Shown: one piece after another, positions 1 to 6,501 of the stretch | Layout of the letters: each line of letters starts with the position of its first letter | Numbering within the stretch: the stretch's first letter is position 1 | NCBI GenBank assembly: GCA_019347595.1 | Contig: JAHWLA010000054.1 | Location: 1 to 12,755 of the forward strand | Direction of reading: 5' to 3' | Length of the DNA: 12,755 nucleotides | Source of the DNA: Actinomycetota bacterium | GTDB lineage: Bacteria; Actinomycetota; Acidimicrobiia; Acidimicrobiales; JAHWLA01 | The notes under the pieces: generated by a model | Databases searched by the model: none | The model's input: only the letters and a program-made list of their open reading frames with translations | What the model was told of the DNA's origin: nothing | Position numbers and translations under genes: made by a program

Positions 1-234
1 CACTCGCTGCAGTACGCCTTCCGCGACCGCCGGGCGCGCAAGGGCGATTTCCGCCAGCTCTGGATCCAGCGCATCAACGCCGCTGCCCGCCAGAACGGCA
101 CCAGCTACAGCCGCCTCATCGCCGGGCTGAAGGCTGCCGAGGTGGAGGTCGACCGCAAGGTGCTGGCCGACCTGGCCGTCAGCGACCCGACGGCGTTCGC
201 CGCGCTCGTCAAGGTGGCGGAGGCCGCTCGCTGA
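1..234 (+). CDS. rplT: 50S ribosomal protein L20, C-terminal part (5' truncated by window edge)
   Basis: The frame is open from base 1 to TGA at 232-234 and gives 77 residues. These match the C-terminal two thirds of ribosomal protein L20: the segment beginning HSLQYAFRDRRARKGDFRQL, then LWIQRINAAARQNG and YSRLIAGL are family signatures. L20 is a basic protein that binds 23S rRNA early in assembly of the large subunit. The whole protein is usually about 118-120 residues, so roughly the first 40 lie outside the window. In most bacteria it follows infC and rpmI, which would be expected just upstream. The stop overlaps the probable CTG start of the next gene, so the two are likely co-translated. 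Family identification is very secure. Confidence 0.97.
   Translation, partial: HSLQYAFRDRRARKGDFRQLWIQRINAAARQNGTSYSRLIAGLKAAEVEVDRKVLADLAVSDPTAFAALVKVAEAAR
219..223 (+). promoter_or_regulatory. Shine-Dalgarno GGAGG that decides a CTG start
   Basis: A perfect GGAGG core lies inside the end of rplT, seven bases before CTG at 231. No ATG, GTG or TTG is available in that frame between here and GTG 327, while the translated sequence from 231 is clearly family-like. The site therefore supports a non-canonical CTG start for the rRNA methylase. Confidence 0.6.
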
Positions 235-1013
235 GCAACGCGCCTCTCGGCTTCAAGCACCCACAAGTCCAGCGGCTGCGGCGCCTCCTCGGGCGCCGCA
301 GTGCGCGTCAGGACGAACGCGTCTTCGTGGTCGAAGGCGGCAAGGCCCTGGCCGAAGCAATGGCCGCGGGGGCGACGATCGAGGCCGTCTACGTCGCCCC
401 CGACGCAGCGGACCTCGACATCGAGGCGCCCCTGTTCGAACTTGCCGCCGGCGTCATGGAACGGGTCGCCGATACGGTCACGCCCCAGCCCGTCCTCGCC
501 ACCGTCGGGTACCTCGACGTGGCCCTCGGCGCCCTGCGCACCGGCGACTTCCTGGTCGTCTGCGTCGACGTGCGCGACCCGGGCAACCTGGGCACCGTGC
601 TGCGCAGTGCCGAGGCGGCAGGCGCCCACGGGGTAGTCTGCTGCGGCGGATCGGTCGACCTCTACAACCCGAAGACGGTGCGAGCGTCGGCCGGCACGTT
701 GTTCCACGTCCCTGTCGTAGCCGGAGGCGACCCCGTGGAGGTGCTCGAGCGCATCGGCGGTTGGGGAATGCGTCGCCTGGGCACGGCGGCGCGACGGGGC
801 GCGGAGTACACCTCGGTCGACCTCACCCAGCCCATCGCCTTCGTGTTGGGCAACGAGGCCAACGGCCTGCCCGCCGACGTGGAGCGCCACCTCGACGACC
901 GTGTCACGATCCCGATGGCAGGGCGTGCGGAGTCCCTGAACGTAGGGATGGCCGCATCGGTGCTGTGCTTCGAGGCGGCTCGTCAGCGCCGGTCGGCGGA
1001 GCCCCGCCCGTGA
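231..1013 (+). CDS. SpoU/TrmH-family RNA 2'-O-ribose methyltransferase
   Basis: This is a predicted SAM-dependent SPOUT-class enzyme that 2'-O-methylates rRNA or tRNA. With the CTG start at 231 it is 260 residues. Residues 1-40 (FKHPQVQRLRRLLGRRSAR, then VFVVEGGK) look like the N-terminal substrate-binding domain. The catalytic SPOUT domain carries motif 1 (N119-L-G...R125), motif 2 (FVLGNEANGLP, 204-214) and motif 3 (E234-S-L-N237-V), which together form the trefoil-knot SAM site. The first GTG (327) lies inside the conserved VFVVEG block and would remove the N-terminal domain, so I prefer 231, which has GGAGG at 219-223. Start CTG overlaps the rplT stop and stop TGA overlaps the kinase GTG. 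The same gene follows rplT in streptomycetes and mycobacteria (tsnR-like annotation). The exact target nucleotide is unknown. Confidence 0.88.
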   Translation: MSNAPLGFKHPQVQRLRRLLGRRSARQDERVFVVEGGKALAEAMAAGATIEAVYVAPDAADLDIEAPLFELAAGVMERVADTVTPQPVLATVGYLDVALGALRTGDFLVVCVDVRDPGNLGTVLRSAEAAGAHGVVCCGGSVDLYNPKTVRASAGTLFHVPVVAGGDPVEVLERIGGWGMRRLGTAARRGAEYTSVDLTQPIAFVLGNEANGLPADVERHLDDRVTIPMAGRAESLNVGMAASVLCFEAARQRRSAEPRP

Positions 1014-2056
1014 TCGACCTGCTGCCCGATGCCGTCCTTCGCTTGGACGGCGAGCGTCGCATCGTAGAGGCCAACACGGCAGCCGCCACCCTCACCGGCT
1101 ACGACGTTGCCGACCTCCTGGGCGAACCGTGCGGCGAGCTGCTCGACGTGCGCAGCAAGAGCGGGCACCCGCTGCTCGACGGCGACTGGCACCCGTCCGC
1201 CCGGCTTCGCACCGTGCGCCTCATCCCCGAGCAGGAAATCACCGTCCGTCGGGCCGACGGCACCGACGTGCTGGCCCACGTCACCGGCCGCTACCAGCGC
1301 GACGCCGACGGTCGAGTCGAAGGCGCCGTCGTGGTCCTGCGCCCGGTCAACGCCCGCCGGCACCAGGCGGCTACCGGCATCGAGATCGTCTCGACCGTCT
1401 CCCACGAGCTGCGCTCGCCGCTGACGTCGGTCAAGGGCTACACCAGCCTCCTGCTCAACCGGTGGGACCGCCTGCGCGACGACCAGAAGAAGATGATGCT
1501 CGAGCAGGTCAACCACGATGCCGACCGCGTCACCCGGCTGATCACCGAGCTCCTCGACATCAGCCGCCTGGAATCGGGCCGCCTCGTGCTGCGCCGGCAG
1601 ATGGTCGACCTCGCTGCGCTCACCAACGGAGTCGTCGAGAAGGTGCACATGGAGTACCCCGACCTCGATGCCACCGTGGAGTTCCCCGACGAGCTGCCTG
1701 TCGTCTACGCCGATCCCGACAAGATCGTCCAGGTTCTCACCAACCTGGTGGAGAACGCCTGCAAATACGGTTCGCCGAAGGGGCTGCGCGTCGACGCCCA
1801 GGTCGACGCCACCGAGGTCGCCATCGCCGTGCACGACAAGGGCGAGGGCATCCCCGAGACCGACGTCTCCAAGATCTTCACCAAGTTCTTCCGCCGGGCC
1901 GAGACCAAGCCCACGGGCTCGGGCCTCGGCCTCTGGATCAGCCGGGGGCTGGTCGAGGCCCACGGCGGCGGCCTCACCGCGTCGTCTATTCCAGGCGAGG
2001 GGTCGACGTTCCGCTTTACGCTGCCGCTGCACGCTTTCGAAGACCTGCACGCGTAA
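1010..2056 (+). CDS. Soluble PAS-domain sensor histidine kinase (orphan)
   Basis: The GTG start at 1010 overlaps the preceding stop (GTGA), with GGCGGAG eight bases upstream; the product is 348 residues. Residues 1-118 form a PAS-like sensor domain (LLPDAVLRLDGERRIVEANT, TGYDVADLLGE). A HisKA dimerisation and phosphoacceptor helix follows, with His132 in VSHELRSPLTSVKGY. The HATPase domain shows the N box (NLVENACKYG, Asn249), G1 box (DKGEGIP, Asp276), F box (FTKFFRR) and G2 box (GSGLGL from 303). No membrane segment or signal peptide is visible, so it should sense a cytoplasmic cue. No response regulator occurs in the window. Streptomycetes have a comparable sensor kinase between the rRNA methylase and pheS, so its place in this translation operon seems conserved, but its signal and partner are unknown. 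Confidence 0.93.
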   Translation: MIDLLPDAVLRLDGERRIVEANTAAATLTGYDVADLLGEPCGELLDVRSKSGHPLLDGDWHPSARLRTVRLIPEQEITVRRADGTDVLAHVTGRYQRDADGRVEGAVVVLRPVNARRHQAATGIEIVSTVSHELRSPLTSVKGYTSLLLNRWDRLRDDQKKMMLEQVNHDADRVTRLITELLDISRLESGRLVLRRQMVDLAALTNGVVEKVHMEYPDLDATVEFPDELPVVYADPDKIVQVLTNLVENACKYGSPKGLRVDAQVDATEVAIAVHDKGEGIPETDVSKIFTKFFRRAETKPTGSGLGLWISRGLVEAHGGGLTASSIPGEGSTFRFTLPLHAFEDLHA

Positions 2057-2067
2057 CAAGGACCGTC

Positions 2068-3105
2068 GTGGACGCCGCCGAGATCGACCTCATCGAGAAG
2101 ACCGGGCTGAGCCGCATCGAGTCGGCCGCGTCGCTTGACGACCTCCGAGCCGCCGAGACCGAGGTGCTCGGCAAGAAGTCGGCGATCGCCCGACTCAACA
2201 CCCGCCTCGGCTCGCTGTCGCCCGACGACCGCAAGGCGGTCGGCCAGGTGATCAACCACGCCCGTGCCCGCTTGCAGGCGGCGGCCGACGAGCGCCGGGT
2301 GGCGCTGGGCGCCGAGGAGCGCCGCCGGCGGCTGGAGGCCGAGCGCCTCGACCTCACCGAGGTGCTCCCCGGCCCGCCGACCCGGGGCCACCTCACGCTG
2401 ATCACCCAGACGCGCGACGAGCTCGAGGACCTCTTCGTCGGCATGGGGTACGCGGTGGCCGAGGGCCCCGAGGTGGAGACCGACTGGTACAACTTCGAGG
2501 CACTCAACATCCCGAAGGCGCACCCGGCGCGCAGCGGCCACGACAGCCTCTACTTCGAGTGGGGCGAGCCGGAATCGACGCTTCTGCGCACCCACACCTC
2601 GCCGGTGCAGATCCGGGTCATGCAGACACAGCCGCCGCCGATCTACTCGATCATGCCGGGCAAGGTGTACCGCAAGGACACGCCCGACGCCCGCCACACG
2701 CCGTCGTTCTCGCAGCTCGAAGGGCTGGTGGTCGACCGGGGCATCACGTTCGGCGACATGGCGGGCACCATCGACACGTTCACCCGCGCCTACTTCGGCC
2801 CGGGTATGCGGTCGCGACTGCGGCCCGCCTACTTCCCGTTCACCGAGCCGTCGGCCGAGTTCGAGGTGACGTGCGCGATCTGCGCGGGCTCCGGGTGCCG
2901 TACGTGCTCGGGGACCGGGTGGATCGAGCTGGGCGGCTGCGGCATGGTCCATCCCAATGTGTTCGCCGCCGTGGGGCTCGACGCCGAGGAGTGGTCGGGC
3001 TTCGCCTTCGGGTTCGGCATCGACCGGCTGGCCCAGATGCGCCACGGCATCGCGGATATGCGCGTCCTGCTCGACAACGACATTCGCTTCATAGGGCAGT
3101 TCTGA
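2068..3105 (+). CDS. pheS: Phenylalanyl-tRNA synthetase alpha subunit
   Basis: This is the catalytic alpha subunit of the class II alpha2-beta2 PheRS that charges tRNA-Phe. The GTG start has AAGGA five bases upstream and lies 11 bases after the kinase stop; the product is 345 residues, normal for the family. Residues 1-90 are the coiled-coil tRNA-binding arm (ETEVLGKKSAIARLN, then an Arg/Glu-rich helix). The catalytic core shows class II motif 2 (RTHTSPVQIRVM, Arg174), the KVYRKDTPDARHTPSFSQLEGL block, and motif 3 (GFGIDRLAQM, Arg320). A four-cysteine knuckle (C269, C272, C277, C280) precedes GGCGMVHPNVF, as in many bacterial PheS proteins. It is followed by an 81-base insert before pheT that contains a mini-ORF and a palindrome. 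Confidence 0.97.
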   Translation: MDAAEIDLIEKTGLSRIESAASLDDLRAAETEVLGKKSAIARLNTRLGSLSPDDRKAVGQVINHARARLQAAADERRVALGAEERRRRLEAERLDLTEVLPGPPTRGHLTLITQTRDELEDLFVGMGYAVAEGPEVETDWYNFEALNIPKAHPARSGHDSLYFEWGEPESTLLRTHTSPVQIRVMQTQPPPIYSIMPGKVYRKDTPDARHTPSFSQLEGLVVDRGITFGDMAGTIDTFTRAYFGPGMRSRLRPAYFPFTEPSAEFEVTCAICAGSGCRTCSGTGWIELGGCGMVHPNVFAAVGLDAEEWSGFAFGFGIDRLAQMRHGIADMRVLLDNDIRFIGQF

Positions 3106-3194
3106 TGGCTCTACCTGTGGCTCTTCGCCTGACGGCTCGTCGCGGTGTCGACGGGGGCCCCAACCCCGTCGACCTGCCCCTCGGTAGCTTCTGA
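3105..3194 (+). CDS. Possible 29-residue relay peptide between pheS and pheT
   Basis: The ATG overlaps the pheS stop (TGATG) and the TGA overlaps the pheT ATG (again TGATG). The encoded peptide starts MALPVALRLTARRGVDG and ends LPLGSF. AGGG at 3093-3096 could serve as its ribosome-binding site, while pheT itself has no good Shine-Dalgarno sequence, so a ribosome might pass from pheS through this ORF into pheT. About two thirds of its codons end in G or C, lower than the neighbours. It has one Phe only, so it is not a Phe-rich attenuation leader. It may be a by-product of the inserted element and not a functional peptide. Confidence 0.3.
   Translation: MALPVALRLTARRGVDGGPNPVDLPLGSF
3147..3173 (+). 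repeat. Perfect 10-bp inverted repeat (hairpin) between pheS and pheT
   Basis: GTCGACGGGG at 3147-3156 is the exact reverse complement of CCCCGTCGAC at 3164-3173, with the seven-base loop GCCCCAA. The RNA hairpin would be very stable. No U-run follows, so it is not a classical intrinsic terminator. It lies 20 bases before the pheT ATG and could slow ribosomes or protect a processed mRNA end. It may also simply be the core of the inserted element. Confidence 0.7.
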
Positions 3195-5554
3195 TGCGCG
3201 TACCGCTGTCCTGGCTCCGTGATTTCGCGCCGTTCGAGGGCGACCCCGTCGCCTTGGGCGAGACCTTCGACGATCTCGGCATGGTGGTCGAGGGCATCGA
3301 GCGCGTGGGCGAAGGGCTCGACGGCGTCGTCGTGGCGCGCGTCGTCGACATCCAGCCCATCAAGAAGGCCGACCGCATCCGACAGGTGCACGTCGACATC
3401 GGCGGCCCGGAGCCCGTGCAGGTGGTGTGCGGCGCGTTCAACTTCGACGTGGGTGCCGTCGTCCCGTTCGCCACCGTGGGCGCCGTCCTGCCCGGCGACT
3501 TCGAGATCACCGCACGCAAGATGCGCGGGGTCGACTCCTTCGGGATGATCTGCTCGTCCGCCGAGCTGCGGCTGGCCGACGACGCCGAGGGCATCATGCT
3601 GCTGCCCGACGACCTCCCGCTCGGCGCCCCGGTGGCCGAGGCGCTGGGGGTCGAGGCCGATGTCGTCTACGACCTGGCCATCGAGGGCAACCGACCCGAT
3701 GCCAACTCCGTGGTCGGCGTTGCTCGCGACGCCGCGGCCCGGCTGAAGCTGCCGTTCACGATCCCGACCTGGACAGTGCCGCGCGGCGCCACCCCGGTGG
3801 AGTCGCTGGCGTCCATCGCCGTCGACACGCCCGACCTGTGCCCCCGCTTCACGGCCACCGCGCTGAAGGGCGTGCACATCGAGCCGTCGCCGGAGTGGAT
3901 TGCCCGGCGCCTGACGCTGGCGGGCATGCGGCCCATCAACAACGTGGTCGATGCCTCGAACTACGTGATGCTGGAGCTCGGTCAACCGACGCATCCCTAC
4001 GACCTCGACCGCCTGCCGGGCCACGGCCTGTCGGTGCGGGCCGCTCGTCCCGGCGAGACGATCGTCACCCTCGACGGCGTGGAGCGGCGCCTGGGCGATG
4101 GCGACGACTGCCTGATCTGCGACGCCAACGGGGCGCCGGTCGGCATCGGCGGGATCATGGGCGGTGGCTCGTCGGAGATCAGCAAGACGACGACACGGGT
4201 GCTGCTCGAAGCCGCCTACTTCACGCCCATGGCCATCGCCCGGACGTCGAAGCGCATCGGGCTGCGCTCCGAGGCGTCCGCCCGCTTCGAGCGGGGGTGC
4301 GACCCGCTGGGCATCGAGCGGGCGGTGGAGCGCTTCTGCCAGTTGCTCGGCACCGGTGAGCCGGCCGCAGGGATGCTCGACATCTCGACCGTCCCTGCCG
4401 CCCGGAAGTCGATCACCGTGCGGGTCGGCCGGGTGAACGCGCTGCTCGGCACCTCGCTCGACGGCGACGCCATGGTTTCGTACCTGACGCCCATCGGCTT
4501 CGCCGCCATCGCGTCCGACGGGGCGCTCGACGTCGTCCCGCCCAGTTTCCGGCCCGACGTGACAACCGAGATCGAGGTCGTGGAGGAGGTCGCCCGCCAC
4601 CACGGCTACTCGAACATCGAGCGCACCGTTCCCCGCAGCCCCTTCGTCGGCTCCCTCACGCCGTACCAGAAGGGGCGGCGCACGCTGAAGGCGGTGCTGG
4701 TCGGCGCAGGCGTGAGCGAGGCCATGTTCTCGCCGCTGCTCGCACCCGGCGACCACGAGCGGGCGGGCCTGCCCGGCGAGGCGCTGCCGGCGAGCGACCC
4801 GCTGGCTCGGGAGGAGTCGGTCCTGCGCACATCCCAGTTGCCCGGACTGCTCAAGTCGCTGGCGTTCAACGCCTCCCACCGCAACCCCGAGGTGTCGCTG
4901 TTCGAGGTGGGCCACACCTTCGGCATGCCGTCGCCCGGCGACCCCCTGCCCGACGAGCGCGAGCGGCTGGCTGTGGTCCTGGCGGGGGAGGAGGGCGCGC
5001 CCGCGGCCAAGCGGTTGCTCGACGTGATCCTCGATGCGCTGCACCGCACCGACGTATCGCTGGAGGCGGGCTCGACCGAGGGACTCCACCCCACGCGCAC
5101 CGCTCGGATCGTCGACGGCGACGGGCAGGCGGTCGGGTGGGTGGGCGAGGTCGACCCCGCGGTGGTGCGGGCCTTCGACGTGCCGGGCCGCGTGGGATGG
5201 ATCGAGGCCGACCTTGGCCTGCTCCTCCCCACCGAGCGGGTGTACGTGCAATCGCAGGCGGTCAGCAAGCTGCCTTCGAGCGACATCGACTTGGCGTTCG
5301 TGGTCGGCGACGACGTCCCCGCGGCCGCCGTGGAGGCGACCCTGTGGGCGGCCGGCGGCGAGTTGCTGGTCGGCCTGCGCCTGTTCGACGTGTTCCGCGG
5401 CGGCCATGTACCGGAGGGTTGGCGGAGCCTGGCCTACCGGCTTCGGTTCCAGGCCACCGACCGCACGTTGACCGAGGCCGACCTGGCCGAGGTCCGCACC
5501 CGCTGCATCGCCGCCGTCGAGACCGCTTACCCCGGCGCTCGGCTGCGCGCTTAG
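3194..5554 (+). CDS. pheT: Phenylalanyl-tRNA synthetase beta subunit
   Basis: The beta subunit of PheRS provides tRNA-Phe recognition and editing of mischarged Tyr-tRNA-Phe. The ATG at 3194 gives the standard N-terminus MRVPLSWLRDF and a product of 786 residues, typical length. Domains in order are an OB-fold tRNA-binding (EMAP-like) domain around residues 40-150 (VVCGAFNF, then RKMRGVDSFGMICS), a B3/B4 editing domain around 200-380 (MRPINNVVDASNYVMLELGQP; RSEASARFERG), a B5 domain around 400-470 (FRPDVTTEIEVVEEVAR), a catalytic-like core, and a C-terminal ferredoxin-fold anticodon-binding domain from about 691 (SKLPSSDIDLAFVV, ending YPGARLRA). It is coupled to upstream pheS through the insert. 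Its stop TAG overlaps the stop of the convergent methyltransferase gene, and no terminator separates them. Confidence 0.97.
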   Translation: MRVPLSWLRDFAPFEGDPVALGETFDDLGMVVEGIERVGEGLDGVVVARVVDIQPIKKADRIRQVHVDIGGPEPVQVVCGAFNFDVGAVVPFATVGAVLPGDFEITARKMRGVDSFGMICSSAELRLADDAEGIMLLPDDLPLGAPVAEALGVEADVVYDLAIEGNRPDANSVVGVARDAAARLKLPFTIPTWTVPRGATPVESLASIAVDTPDLCPRFTATALKGVHIEPSPEWIARRLTLAGMRPINNVVDASNYVMLELGQPTHPYDLDRLPGHGLSVRAARPGETIVTLDGVERRLGDGDDCLICDANGAPVGIGGIMGGGSSEISKTTTRVLLEAAYFTPMAIARTSKRIGLRSEASARFERGCDPLGIERAVERFCQLLGTGEPAAGMLDISTVPAARKSITVRVGRVNALLGTSLDGDAMVSYLTPIGFAAIASDGALDVVPPSFRPDVTTEIEVVEEVARHHGYSNIERTVPRSPFVGSLTPYQKGRRTLKAVLVGAGVSEAMFSPLLAPGDHERAGLPGEALPASDPLAREESVLRTSQLPGLLKSLAFNASHRNPEVSLFEVGHTFGMPSPGDPLPDERERLAVVLAGEEGAPAAKRLLDVILDALHRTDVSLEAGSTEGLHPTRTARIVDGDGQAVGWVGEVDPAVVRAFDVPGRVGWIEADLGLLLPTERVYVQSQAVSKLPSSDIDLAFVVGDDVPAAAVEATLWAAGGELLVGLRLFDVFRGGHVPEGWRSLAYRLRFQATDRTLTEADLAEVRTRCIAAVETAYPGARLRA

Positions 5555-6501
5555 GCACGCTCCTTCACGTAGATCCCGACGCCTTCCGTCGTGGCGATCT
5601 CCACGCCGCGACACTCGGTCGATGTGCGGGCGAGGAATTCGGCGAGCTCGCGGCGGTTGGCCTCGACCAGCTCCACGAAGTAGCGGTGCGGCGCCATGGC
5701 GTCGAGGAGGACGTTGTGCACGGCGAGGTGGCCGCCCGGTCGCAGGCGGGGCAGGGCCGCCTCGATGATCGGTCCGTAGACCGCCTTGCCTCGCAAGCGC
5801 GGCGCGGCGTCGGGCGGGCCCTCGGCGTCGAGGACGAAGAGATCGAAATGCCGGCTCGTCCGCTGCATGTACTCGACCGCATCGCCGGTGACGACATCGG
5901 TCCGGGTCTCGAGCCCCAGCTTCCGCAGGTTGGCGACGGCCAGGCGGTTGACCTCGGGGTCCACGTCGAGGAGGACCGCCTGCTCCAAGGAGTCGCCTGC
6001 ACCGGCGAGCGCCCACACGGCCCAGTACGCGTAGTACGACCCGAGCACGGCAACACGTCGCGGTCGGGTCACGGCAGCCAGGGCGAACAGGAGCTGCGCC
6101 TCTTCGGGGAAGATGAACGTTGTCCGGCCGCCATGGTCCCATTGGCGCTCGACCTCGGCGGCAAAGGCACGATACGCGGCGACGTCGTAGTCAGCCGAGG
6201 GCGTGATGCGCGCCGCGAGGCATGTCGCAAGCGCGTCGGCGACCACCTCGTCGGGCCTCCAGTGCATCCGAGCCGAGAGCGCGCGCTGGTTTTCCGTCAG
6301 TGGGACCGGCGTCGGTGTTGCGAGCACGGCGTCGAGTCCGGCGACGTAGGCGGCGCGGTCGACAGCGCCGCGGCGCCACAGGTCGAAGAGATCGTGCCCG
6401 GCCAGGGCCGTCTCGATCCGTGCGCTCGCCGGCCCGCCCTGGGGAGGCGACGCAGCGACGGCGCGTCCCGGCGCTCGCCCCGGGTCGGTGACGTCCGTCA
6501 T
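5551..6501 (-). CDS. Class I SAM-dependent methyltransferase (O-methyltransferase-like), accessory locus
   Basis: The product is 316 residues. The C-terminal half is a Rossmann methyltransferase: motif I VAVLGSYYAYWAVWA (about 150-164) resembles the GTYTGYS-type SAM loop of small-molecule O-methyltransferases, the acidic end of strand 2 is VLLDVDPEVNRLA (about 175), motif IV is FDLFVLDAEG (about 219-228), and LRPGGHLAVHNVLLDAM (about 250-266) matches the D-N-V-L step of the catechol/caffeoyl-CoA type. The first 110 residues are unusual: a Pro/Gly/Ala-rich start, then helices (LFDLWRRGAVDRAAYVAGLD), perhaps a substrate-binding lid. The ATG overlaps the stop of the ArgG-like gene (ATGA) and lacks a strong ribosome-binding site, so it is the second gene of a coupled operon. 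Probable role is methylating a hydroxyl, N-hydroxyl or carboxyl of the locus product. Substrate unknown. Confidence 0.75.
   Translation of the reverse strand: MTDVTDPGRAPGRAVAASPPQGGPASARIETALAGHDLFDLWRRGAVDRAAYVAGLDAVLATPTPVPLTENQRALSARMHWRPDEVVADALATCLAARITPSADYDVAAYRAFAAEVERQWDHGGRTTFIFPEEAQLLFALAAVTRPRRVAVLGSYYAYWAVWALAGAGDSLEQAVLLDVDPEVNRLAVANLRKLGLETRTDVVTGDAVEYMQRTSRHFDLFVLDAEGPPDAAPRLRGKAVYGPIIEAALPRLRPGGHLAVHNVLLDAMAPHRYFVELVEANRRELAEFLARTSTECRGVEIATTEGVGIYVKERA

Larger units (their letters stand above)
3100..3196 (+). repeat. Palindrome-bearing insert at the pheS/pheT junction, flanked by 8-bp direct repeats
   Basis: The octamer TTCTGATG occurs at 3100-3107, where it holds the pheS stop, and again at 3189-3196, where it holds the pheT start. 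Between the copies lie 81 bases containing a perfect 10-bp palindrome and an in-frame mini-ORF. Removing one copy plus the insert would leave a simple TGATG stop/start overlap. The insert ends are weakly inverted (GCTCTACC / GGTAGC). I infer a small inserted element with a target duplication. Five of the eight repeated bases are dictated by the stop/start overlap, so only TTC is free evidence here. Confidence 0.4.

Noticed and set aside
3105..3194. Phe-rich leader peptide attenuator controlling pheT
   Set aside because: The mini-ORF has a single Phe codon, and the hairpin lacks a U-run, so classical attenuation is not supported.
1705..3597. Long minus-strand open frame opposite the kinase, pheS and pheT start
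   Set aside because: Spans three well-supported plus-strand genes and shows no recognisable protein family.
3089..6142. Very long minus-strand open frame opposite pheT
   Set aside because: Antisense frames stay open in high-GC DNA. The translation is Arg/Gly/His-rich without domains, while the plus strand encodes an intact PheT.
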